A stretch of DNA of 64,000 nt, from NCBI RefSeq assembly GCF_963576545.1, contig NC_083649.1:6632406-6696405 (forward strand). The letters are read 5' to 3'. The translations under genes were made by a program, and so were the position numbers. This DNA comes from Limanda limanda. Its lineage: Eukaryota; Chordata; Actinopteri; Pleuronectiformes; Pleuronectidae. Positions 43,401-64,000 of the stretch are shown in pieces. The notes under the pieces were generated by a model. It did not search any database and was not told the origin of the DNA. It saw only the letters and a list, made by a program, of their open reading frames with translations. Position 1 is the first letter of the stretch; each line of letters opens with the position of its first letter.

Positions 43401-45277
43401 AGTTTGTCTGAAAAGTAGGAATTCCTTCCTGTCCAGAGTTTTCTTACATCACTTGCTTAATCCACACGCTGCATAACGTCTTCTCGGTCGTTGGCTCCGA
43501 GCCTTTGATTTACAGCCAAGTGACTTGTTTTACAGGCAGTCGCTCTAAAGCCTGTCTCCCCCTCATAAAACGTCCCAAAATGAAACACTATAGGGGCCTC
43601 GTCTTCTGTGACACAACAACATAGCAACACAGTGCTGCACTTATAAATGAGCCGTGTCCTCTCTCTGAACGGCAGTAATGAGCTGTCACATTGAAAGACA
43701 TGACGCGGGCAGAGAACACAGGCGCAGACAGACACACACACAGTGGGCAGACAGATACACACACAGTGGGCAGACAGATACACACACAGTGGGCAGACAG
43801 ATACACACACAGTGGGCAGACAGACACACACAGTGGGCAGACAGATACACACACAGTGGGCAGACAGACACACACAGTGGGCAGAGGGAACACACAGACC
43901 AGACATATGGACAGAGAGACATTCAGACAGACACACTGACAGCCAGACGGACAGAAACAGACAGGTTGTCTGCACCGGACCTCCTCCTCGCCTGTAATGC
44001 CCCCCCGGGAGGCCGAACACGTGGAGAATCCGGGGGTGATGCAACTTTCTAAAAGCGGGCGCATTAGCGGGCCGGCCTGCAGCCATGGGGCCAATTATGA
44101 TGTAGAACAAATACAGTTCCCAAGCTCGGGATTGACACAGTGTGGGGTTATAACTATGCCCGGCATGAAGTCATAGAGGGACTAGAGGCTGATCCCCAGA
44201 TGGTGCAACAGGTCTAAGTCTGCCTGCTGAGAACATGGGTTTCAAAGAGTCAACAACACGATCCTCTGGGGAACGAGGTTTGACTCTGGAGGTTGAGGCC
44301 GGAACTCTTTTTGGAAAAAACTGAAATAAGGGATGTCAAAAAACTAAAGCGGATCCTCTGCAGTGCCTGAGATTTATGAATGTGAACTGAAGCATGAGGA
44401 CATATATTAAACTAAAGGCTGTTTTATGCTCTTCAGAACGATACAGACGAAGCAGCAATACCACCGTAAATCATTGGGCGGCAGCGTAGTCAATAGTTCA
44501 AGGGAGACGACAATATGTTAGCAGTGGCAGGACTTTTTGAGGACAGACGTTGAGAGTAAGTACGTTTAAAACGCCTAATTTTCAAGAGCTGCATCACCAC
44601 AACCTCCTCCACTGTCCCCATGTTGTCAAAAACTGCTAAACAACCATGTCAACGTACGTAGGGACCCAGGGACAGGGAAATGGTTTGAAATGGACTTTTG
44701 TCTTTTTCTGTAAAGGCAGCATGAATGAGCCTTAAATGAAAATCCATGTGTAGTGAATAAGGATGTTTAAGAAAGAGGGGAAAAGGCTATTTAAGGACAA
44801 ATTAAGATCAATACAGTAGATTAAGGAATTCCATAAGGAGCACGTGCAAAAACAAAAGCTTCACTGGTAGTTCAGCGAATCTGTGCTCAGAGTCAAATGT
44901 GAGCGTGTTGTTTTCGCCCTCAGTCCTTCACCTCACTTCCTGGGAGACAGACACCGGGGGATCAAGGATGGGTGGAGCAGGCCTGTAAGTGTTAACTGCT
45001 TATAAATATAGGCCAGTGTTCTAAAAGCTGAACAGTGAATCAGGCAGCGGGACACTGTTAGTATTAGCTGGGAAACCTGACTCTAGCATTGCAGGGCGGC
45101 AGCTGCTGTCCCAGTGCCCGGCCCCAGTGAAACCAGCTCCAGTAAATCGGTACCACAGACCTCCGGGTGTGTGTGAGTGAGTGGGAGACAACATGAATCA
45201 TGCATATTTCTGACTGATTGAATAATTGATTAATCCACCTCCAACGGTGCATTTGCTCATGAGGCTGCACAGCTGCA

Positions 45278-45359
<82 letters not shown>

Positions 45360-45486
45360 TTAATGTGATGTGGTCCAACAGAAATAGAGGGAGCACCTGT
45401 TAGAGCTACAGCACCGAGGAATGATCACAGTTACAGTGATAGGGTGGGGAGAATGTGGTGCATGTGTTCACATAGTGGAAACACAC

Positions 45487-45568
<82 letters not shown>

Positions 45569-45785
45569 GATCCATGATGCATCAGGTGTTAAATTATTAA
45601 TTAAGAAACAGGTGACTAAACTTAGATGGAGTTGTTTCCTAGTTTTTGAGAAGCAGCAGGAGTGTGTGTGTGTGTGTGTGTGTGTGTGTTGTTGTGTGTG
45701 TCTGTTTACCTGAGCTTTCATCGAGGCTGAAGGCGATCCTAACTTCAGATTTATCGGGAGACACTCTTCTGGTTGAGGTGATCAT
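38067..45785 (-). CDS. map3k7cl: MAP3K7 C-terminal-like protein, 4 coding exons
   Basis: Small protein related to the C-terminal coiled coil of TAK1 (MAP3K7), the part that binds TAB2/3; its own role is poorly known. Exons in order: 45785-45710, 42743-42685, 41264-41149, 38250-38067, with GT/AG borders and 144 codons plus stop in phase. Exon 1 reads MITSTRRVSPDKSEVRIAFS, close to the human start (VRIAFSL). Exon 2 gives FPDLEQRLQ, exon 3 PVPPCGSRRESVQVYKEHC and EMSLLEDRK, and exon 4 LLAELVEDEK and LAEENRSL. These patches match the human protein in order, and the length equals the 142-residue human form. Helical heptads run from about residue 65 to 132. Exons 1-3 are 59-116 bases long and easily missed. 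It lies upstream of bach1 on the same strand, as in human. Confidence 0.9.
39981..40069. repeat. (GCGTGT)n/(GT)n microsatellite
   Basis: GCGTGT hexamers grade into pure GT. It lies in map3k7cl intron 3. Confidence 0.95.
40186..40262. repeat. (GT)n microsatellite
   Basis: A long GT run in map3k7cl intron 3. A CA run of similar length follows 110 bases later, so the two could pair as an inverted repeat in RNA. Confidence 0.95.
40372..40442. repeat. (CA)n microsatellite
   Basis: A pure CA run of about 70 bases that abuts the 74-base repeat copy at 40443. Confidence 0.95.
40443..40516 (+). repeat. 74-base repeat, copy 2
   Basis: Identical to 28938-29011 over all 74 bases and also preceded by a CA run. 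The sequences diverge abruptly after GGCCAAG. It lies in map3k7cl intron 3. Confidence 0.85.
40755..40985 (+). repeat. Diverged teleost-type dispersed repeat
   Basis: Holds, in order, TTATCTATACGTTTTAACCA, TCATGGGAGGCTGGAGCAAA, TCCCAGTTGGCCGAGCGGTG, GGGCAATTTAGAGTCGCCAA, GGATTGTGGGAGGAGCCTGG and ACCACTGTGCCACCC. I recall this series from a very common fish repeat 3' region. Degraded and with internal deletions. Confidence 0.6.
43741..43890 (+). repeat. 23-base minisatellite in map3k7cl intron 1
   Basis: Seven units start with CAGTGGGCAGACAGA at 43741, 43764, 43787, 43810, 43831, 43854 and 43875. Unit length is 23 or 21 bases, depending on the length of the embedded CA run. There are no spacers of unique sequence, so this is not a CRISPR array. 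Confidence 0.92.
45281..45357. repeat. (GT)n microsatellite
   Basis: A pure GT run of about 75 bases in map3k7cl intron 1. Confidence 0.95.
45490..45564. repeat. (GA)n microsatellite
   Basis: A pure AG run of about 75 bases, 146 bases from the donor of map3k7cl exon 1. Confidence 0.95.
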
Positions 45786-46639
45786 TTATCCCTTCACGAG
45801 GCCACAGGGACAAAACAGAGCTGTTAGCACAAATCCACAGGAAGCTCGTGAACGACCGGTGATGATGTCACAACGACACGATGAGTGGGTCGAGTGAAAA
45901 CTTGCGATCAATCCAGAGATCTACCGTGAAAATGGCGGTTTCCAGCATCTTAAATGTGATAGTTTCCCGACTTTATCGGATTTAGATGATTGTTTTAAAC
46001 TTTTTAAAGAACATTTACAGCCAAAACTCATCAATCATTGGTTTAAATTGATTTCCAGGAGACTTGCTTTAACCCTAACCTAACCTAAACCCAACTCCCT
46101 AACCTTAACTCAAACCACAATTAACCAAACTTAACCTTGACCTCAAGTCCCCCATATGTGACTATGTAAACATCCCTCCCCCCCTCTCACACACACAGCA
46201 GTTCCATCATGCACTTGGAGTTGCGGTGGGATTAAATAATTAGGGGGCTTTGACAGACAGGCTCGGAGGTCTGGATTCTGGACGCCTCTCTTCCAGTAGA
46301 GGTAGAAGCTTTTTATATCATGTCTCCTTTAACCCTGGTATAAACCCTCTGTCCCCCTTTGTCCCACACAGAGGACCTCGGTGACCTTCCACACCAGCAG
46401 ACACACACTTTCCTTATTGTTGTTGTTGGAAAAAGTTAAACTATGAGTTTATGAAGTCAACAAAATGTGTTGTGACAGACTAATCAGAGGGTGACAATGA
46501 TTTAAAGTGCTATAAGGGTAAGCATATAATTCAGATTATGATGGAGAGTGTCCCATCTGTAAAGGAGCCATTGGGCCCAACAGGTCACGGTTACCTGAAG
46601 CAGCTGTGAACCCGGACCAGGAACTTCAGGGTCGTTTTA

Positions 46640-47065
46640 AATCATGAAGCAGTTTACGTCCTCAGTGGGATGTGGTTCGAGTCCCAGTGGAACCACTTCA
46701 GGAAGAAACAAAAAAGCGCAGCTCGTCTATCGTGCCTTGCGCCTTTACGCAAAATCCAGCAGCGTTGGCACAAGTTGTGTCGTCCAGGAGCTGACCTCCG
46801 CCCCCCCGTGGAGACCCCAACTCGACTGGTGTGTGTTCAGAAGTTCTCCCACCGTGAAGGGAACGCGTCCAACACACCGGTGAGGCTCGGGGGGAAACTC
46901 CAGCAGCTCAGGTTCTCTCTCCACTCGGACTGGTTCGAGAGCAACACCACAGGGCGCAGGCGGAGCAGGAATGATGTCCGCTGTCCCCCCGCGGCCGCCC
47001 GGCTCCAATTAAAGGTCTCGGATGACATGACTTTAGCCCGCAAAAATGCCCATCGCTCTTTGGAT
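46640..47065. promoter_or_regulatory. GC/CpG-enriched patch, possible map3k7cl promoter region
   Basis: Within AT-rich surroundings this block has many CpG dinucleotides and a CCGCGGCCGCCCGG core at about 46989-47002. It lies about 0.9 kb upstream of the first coding exon of map3k7cl. A promoter or untranslated exon is plausible, but a GC-rich repeat is equally possible. Confidence 0.25.
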
Positions 47066-47149
47066 TTGCAATAGCTGTGCAATGAGGCAGTTGCTCAGAA
47101 TGAGCGTCTCACACTAGAATAGCTCCGGAGGAAGAAAATAGAGCCACTC

Positions 47150-47150
<1 letters not shown>

Positions 47151-47220
<70 letters not shown>

Positions 47221-47384
47221 CTCGTTTGGGGTGAACATTTGGAGGACAGGTGGGGTCCTCCAAACCATTTTATATTCTTTTCTATATACAATATTTGCTC
47301 TAACAAAAAAGATTTGGCTAAATCGTCATCTGTGATTCCAGATGGACCAGCTCCCTGGAGTGTTTCTGCAGCCTGTGTGTGTGT

Positions 47385-47446
<62 letters not shown>

Positions 47447-47597
47447 CTCGTTTGGGGTGAACATTTGGAGGACAGGTGGGGTCCTCCAAACCATTTTATA
47501 TTCTTTTCTATATACAATATTTGCTCTAACAAAAAAGATTTGGCTAAATCGTCATCTGTGATTCCAGATGGACCAGCTCCCTGGAGTGTTTCTGCAG

Positions 47598-47671
<74 letters not shown>

Positions 47672-47690
47672 TCGTTGGGGGTGAACATTT
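47151..47690. repeat. 225-base tandem repeat with embedded (GT)n
   Basis: CTCGTTTGGGGTGAACATTT occurs at 47221 and 47447, and a variant at 47671, giving periods of 226 and 224 bases. Each unit is a GT run followed by about 150 bases of unique sequence (GGTCCTCCAAACC ... CCAGATGGACCAGCTCCC). Two units are essentially identical and the third is cut off after GGAGGA. Confidence 0.92.
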
Positions 47691-47839
47691 GGAGGAGTAT
47701 TGATCTATAAGATGTTCCCTTTAACTTGTGTACATATTTGTATATAGATATGTTTATGTCTAAATAAATGCTACCTTGTATAAATATTAGAAAAAGTGAG
47801 TAAAGAAGAAGTAAATAGTGAGTAAATATATATTGTTTT

Positions 47840-47990
47840 TTTATTATTATTATTGTTTTTCTTATGTGTGGTGTATTTATTGTGTTTTTATGTTTCTATA
47901 TTCATTGTATCCACCAATAACCAGAGCAAATTCCAGGTAGGTGTTAACCTACTTGGCAATAAATACCTTCTGATTCTGATTCTGACATCA
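47840..47990 (+). repeat. LINE-like 3' tail
   Basis: Ends with AGAGCAAATTCCAGGTAGGT, CCTACTTGGCAATAAATACC and tandem TTCTGA units. A terminal (TTCTGA)n after GGCAATAAA is typical of the 3' ends of several fish non-LTR elements (CR1/L2/Rex1 type). Only the tail is present. Confidence 0.5.
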
Positions 47991-50036
47991 AAGTTTGCCG
48001 TTTATATATATTCTATAAACTGAATTACTTACAATTTATAGCCGACCAGTAAAGTGTATGATTATAGACTATGTGTTCATTCTCAACTCACTCAGGTTTA
48101 AATTAATTTATCAGTGCGATGCAGATGCTACACTGTGTGTCTTCTGTTCTTATTGTTTTTTGGGTTGGAAATAAACTCTCACGGTGCTTAATCTAAATGA
48201 AGCATTTTAACTTAACATAGGTATTTTACTTTTCTTTCACAGATACCTGGTTCTAATTGGGGAGCAACAATTTTGCATTTTAACCCAAGTGTCCAAACAA
48301 ACCACCAAGAAGTTCCTATGATCTCAATTTGAAAACGGGCCTCTCAGGTTGTCTTCTATCTTTCTTTATAGGCTGACGTCAATGTTTATGAGCAGAATTT
48401 AAAATGGACCCCCACTGCATCATAATGATGCTTAACTGACCTTAAGCCTGTGAGGATGGTTTTAAAAGGGAGAGGAGCGTTGTAAATCAGGCTCCTGCGG
48501 CTCGGTGAGTTACTGCTCAGGGTTGTTTTTTATGTTCTGATTTACTGCTGTGATCTGTTGCTTTATAACCATGAGGCCACTTCACCTGCACGCCAGCAGA
48601 TGACAGCATTCCCCTTGAATTATTTACTGCCAGGCTCTCAGGTGGCAGGAGAAGAGAAACAGAGAAACACACAGAGAGAGGTTGAGAAAGAGAGAGAGAG
48701 AGAGAAATAAATTACGCTCTGCACTTCCAAGAGTCCTCCTCCTCCTCCTCCTCGTTTGTCTTCATTGACAGGCTGTTGACACAGACCTGGCTTATCAGCC
48801 CCAGAGACTGTTCATCTCATTGTGATGGATGGGACACACTCAGATGTCTGCCACTCTTTCACGCTGGAGTCATAGTCTGGATTTGATTTCGTCTGTGCTC
48901 GTGTTTACAGTTGAGAGACACATGAACGGGACCTGACAGGGCCGAGGGATTCACGTGTGACGTCTGAGAGGAATTCGACCGATTCCACAAAGAAATATGT
49001 TGTTTTTCTGATGCAAGATATATTTATTAATGCGGCTGAGTTTCGTGCAACAAGGTGGTCAGAATAAATCCCGTCTAAATTTAGCTCTTCACCGTTTCCC
49101 TGACCTTTCCTCCACATGAACTCAGTAATGCTCCATTTGAGCATTTTAAAGATGTCAACAACAGACTCCCTCAGCTCTGGATTCGTTCTCCTCAATCTCC
49201 TTTTCCTCCATCTCTTCCAGGAGTGAATAAGTTTAGATCTTAGCCTCTGACCGTCTTACCGGCGGAGCAAACAGACAGATGCCACTATCTCCTTATCTCT
49301 GCCCACGCCTCCTTCACCTCCGCCAAGGTTGTGGACTCCTGTGTCTCGAGGAAACTGAGACAGGATGAAACACACAAGGACGTGAAGACAGGTGAAGACA
49401 AATATTAGTCCTGCAGCAGCGTGGTGTTCAGGTGAGGTCCTCACAGGTTAGGAAGAAGCTGAGAGTCCTGCTCGGCTTTGCAGGAAGCCAAGGTCGGAGT
49501 TGTAATCCATGGCCTCATTCATGACGGATTAGATAATGAATAAAAAAAAAAAAAATACTGCCTTTGGTTTTGATTAAGAATTATGGGGTTAGGAGATTAG
49601 AGACAACCAAACGCTATTACATGGGACTGAGCCCAATCCCAGAATTAATCTGAATACCAAAAAGAGAAAAACTCATTACACGAGGAGATTAAGAAAAGCT
49701 CGGTCCAATTCTCTCAGGATGCACAATCCACCGGGAGGAAATGTCACAACCAGACCTACGACTCCGATCATTTAGAAAGTATTTACATGTTTTATTGCTC
49801 GTCCCCTGTTTGAAATGTCAACGCGTTAGCCGGTAAAAGAAAAGAATCAGAGGTCAGGTACATTAATGAGGATTCGTATCAATATCTAATGTTGGAGGTG
49901 CTTCATTGACATTTAGTTTTCTTTCCATTTCTCAATACAGATTCTGATAAGGTTGGTGACTGTCACACTTTGTTTTTCTGCATTTCCAGGTGTAGATTAA
50001 CTCACCATGAAACTCAGGGAAGGACAAGTAGGATTT

Positions 50037-50125
50037 TTCTGAATGAGGGGCCATAAAGGGGGCCACAATTTACACACAAGGGCCAATTATATCTTCAACA
50101 TCCAATCGCAATTCCTGATACAGTA
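50037..50125 (-). repeat. Diverged fragment of the 1124-1477 element
   Basis: Read on the minus strand it follows the element's 3' half: ATCAGGAATTG, GGATGTT, TAATTG, then TTTATGGCCCCT. No inverted termini are retained here. Confidence 0.5.
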
Positions 50126-51475
50126 AGGTGCTTGTTTATGTTGTAAATGTGACTTGTTGGCTTCAAAATCCATTTCCAAAAGGACTAAACGTCCACGGAC
50201 AGAGCATGGGGCAAGAGGGAAGAAGACTCAAGGGGTAAGAGGAGGACAGGATCCCAGAGAGGGATGAGGAGGAGGATGAGGAGGAGGAGGAGGAGGAGGA
50301 GGTGGAGGAGAAGAGATTAAACAAGTTGGGTAAGAGGTGGCATAGAGTCAACAAGCTTCTTCCTCATTATTTTGACCCTAAGCTCAGATTCAGTGGACAA
50401 AAGCAAACCGGAAGAAAACTTTTGCAAACTTCTACTTCACCGTGAAGCACTGAACACAGAGGATCTGATGTAAGACTCGTCAATGAAAACATCGACGTCA
50501 TTACAACATTCGCTTGTTTCGCTGCGAGCTGTTGTCAACTTGATGTGTTTGTGGGCGCTGGAGCGTCGAGCTGATTGTTCTGCTGCGGGTCCTGATGAGT
50601 GGCGTTCCCCTCAGAGCAGCGTGTGTGTGAGTCAGACGGAGATGATTGCAATCGACGCCTTTTGCATTCCTGCCGCACTGAGCTAATTGTGCCGAGAGCA
50701 TTTTCATTCCTCTTTGTGATTACCTGCACCACGGAGGTGAAAGTGCTGCACACGCCGCTGTCAGCTGAAGGATGCTCCTGGTTTAAATGTGTTGGTTTGA
50801 GATTGAGTTTAAAACGCAGCCAAAACAAGTTAAATGTAGTTTTCATCTAAATCTAACGTTAATTAAATATTCATAGACATGAAAACATGACTTTTTATAC
50901 ACTTTTATTCACTGGCTTCCTCTCCCTCATCGAATCCAATTCAAAGATGAGCATTAAAATCAGGATTAAGTGAATTTAAATGTAGTTTCATGAGGGAACT
51001 GTGAGCCTGTGTTTGTCTTCTATAAGCAGGTTCACACATAGACTACTCAACAACATTTGAAGGACAGATGTGGTTTGGGTCAAAGAAGAACCAATTAAAT
51101 ATGGCTGCAGGGGCAGATCCAGGATTTTGCATTTCTTTATCATTCCGTGATGGCACATTTTGATAAAAGCTCTGCATGAATAAATGGTTGTATTTAATTT
51201 AAATTTGTTGTATTTATATCGTTGTATCTAGTCATCATAATCATGAATTGCTTGACAGTTGCAAGTACGTTGTTAAACATCCACTTCAAGAGAAGCAAAG
51301 CTCAATGTGGCAGAAGCCTCAGGCCAGGAAGAGAATGATGAGTGGGAACGAGGAAATTGTGTTTTGCCTTTGACCTCCTGAGAATTTCAGATTTGTTATT
51401 TTGTCATTTTCGTCTTCACTTGTCATCCTTTTTCTAAACGCTTTATTTCGTGATCACAGGCATTTATGTGCAGAT

Positions 51476-51651
<176 letters not shown>

Positions 51652-52030
51652 CAGTATCTGAAGTTTATAAAACAGCAGGTGTGTTCCTCACTTTCCTTAG
51701 ACGTCCTTATCGCGTTTTTTTCACTGGCCAGAGTTTGGCTCAGGACTCGGCTCTGAAGCTACTTTTCTACCTGCCAGAGAACAAACACACAACACACACA
51801 TGGCGGACAGCGGAACACACACACACACACACACACACACGATTCAGCTGACCATAAACAAAAACAAACTGGACTGCAGTTTAAAAAAAAATGCAAAAAT
51901 CGCTTTACTCTGAAAACCAGTGAAGTTGTCGTACATTTACACGGTGAAAGTGTCAATAAAGTTTGCAGATTCAACTCTACAAACTACTCAGGACAGTAAA
52001 CGACAGCCATGAGGCAACAGTAAAGGATTT

Positions 52031-52204
<174 letters not shown>

Positions 52205-52381
52205 GGGAGAGAGCTTTCATTCTCCGTCGTCATAACAACAGTATAATGTACAATCCATTCACATTGGGTGTAAACACAGAGGTGACGATGAGGGAACAAC
52301 TTCACGTCAGCCAGTCGGTCACAAACAAAGAAATCAAACAGTCTCTGATCTGAGTTCCATTCGTCTTCCTGGATCCGAGGC

Positions 52382-63705
<11,324 letters not shown>

Positions 63706-64000
63706 CTGCAAAGCAAAGAACACACTGTACTTAAATCCATATGAAACACATGTTAAAGACAGAGGATTGTTACAGTTTGTCTCTAAACATCAGTTAGAAG
63801 CAAGTGAATTGTGAGAATAAAGCTTGAAATATATGTTATTTTCTAATCCTTAGCAAAAGCTTAACACCACTTGTTGTGTCCCTCTCTTCTCTAAGTGCGT
63901 CTTCCTCATATGTCCTTCTATCTGCACTCTTCCCTTCCCCATATGTCCTCCTCTTCCTCCTCCTCCTCCTCCTCCTCCTCCTCCTCCTCCTCCTCCTCCT
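63706..64000. other. grik1: grik1 intron sequence and (TCC)n at the window edge
   Basis: No further grik1 exon is seen before the edge. From about 63949 the sequence is a TCC trinucleotide repeat that continues out of the window. Confidence 0.7.

Noticed and set aside
43741..43890. Regular 23-base repeats resembling a CRISPR-like array
   Set aside because: Units are directly contiguous without unique spacers, contain CA microsatellite, and lie in a vertebrate intron. It is a minisatellite.
46674..46684. GGTTCGAGTCC, a perfect match to the tRNA B-box, as a possible tRNA gene
   Set aside because: The flanking T-stem does not pair (TGTGG against CCCAG), and no A-box or acceptor stem is found at the right spacing. 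At most it is a decayed tRNA-derived repeat.
46644..47074. Plus-strand frames of 79 and 134 codons in the GC-rich patch
   Set aside because: The overlapping frames have no family similarity. High GC content alone removes stop codons, so a promoter or repeat is likelier.
48905..49195. Minus-strand 96-codon frame as a possible gene
   Set aside because: No recognisable domain, no splice partners seen, and composition like surrounding non-coding DNA.

Overview
This is a piece of a vertebrate nuclear genome, almost certainly a teleost fish. The genes are split by short introns with canonical GT/AG borders. Dinucleotide repeats are dense, and hAT-type and other fish-like dispersed repeats are present. 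Protein matches are to vertebrate families recalled from memory; no database search was run. I found no prokaryotic, CRISPR, viral or organellar content, and no system wholly new to biology. The value here lies in gene structures, one notable receptor codon, and how transposons and microsatellites sit against splice sites.

Left half (about 0.5-31 kb, + strand): a complete group I metabotropic glutamate receptor gene, grm5 (17 coding exons, 1723-18621, 1208 codons that stay in phase), then rab38 (3 coding exons, 21944-25311). The order and direction grm5 then rab38 match the mammalian GRM5-CTSC-RAB38 neighbourhood, but no ctsc is seen between them. The grm5 introns carry two hAT-like elements, each ending within about 30 bases of a 3' splice site, plus several decayed repeats. 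25.3-31.9 kb is a gene-free stretch.

Right half (31.9-64 kb, - strand): bach1 (heme-responsive BTB-bZIP repressor, 4 coding exons, 36154-31939), map3k7cl (a small coiled-coil protein resembling the TAK1 C-terminus, 4 coding exons, 45785-38067, every exon too short or out of frame to stand out as an ORF), and the 3' two thirds of grik1 (kainate receptor, 7 exons, 63705-52382; its 5' part lies beyond the right edge). This trio corresponds to the human 21q21.3 group MAP3K7CL-BACH1-GRIK1, but with grik1 on the other side and in the other relative orientation.

Functionally, the window places a metabotropic and an ionotropic glutamate receptor gene within 64 kb, separated by a melanosome/lysosome-related-organelle Rab and an oxidative-stress regulator. 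This looks like chance synteny rather than an operon-like unit. The most interesting single observation is that grik1 encodes arginine in the genome (CGG) at the pore Q/R position, which mammals reach by RNA editing of a glutamine codon.
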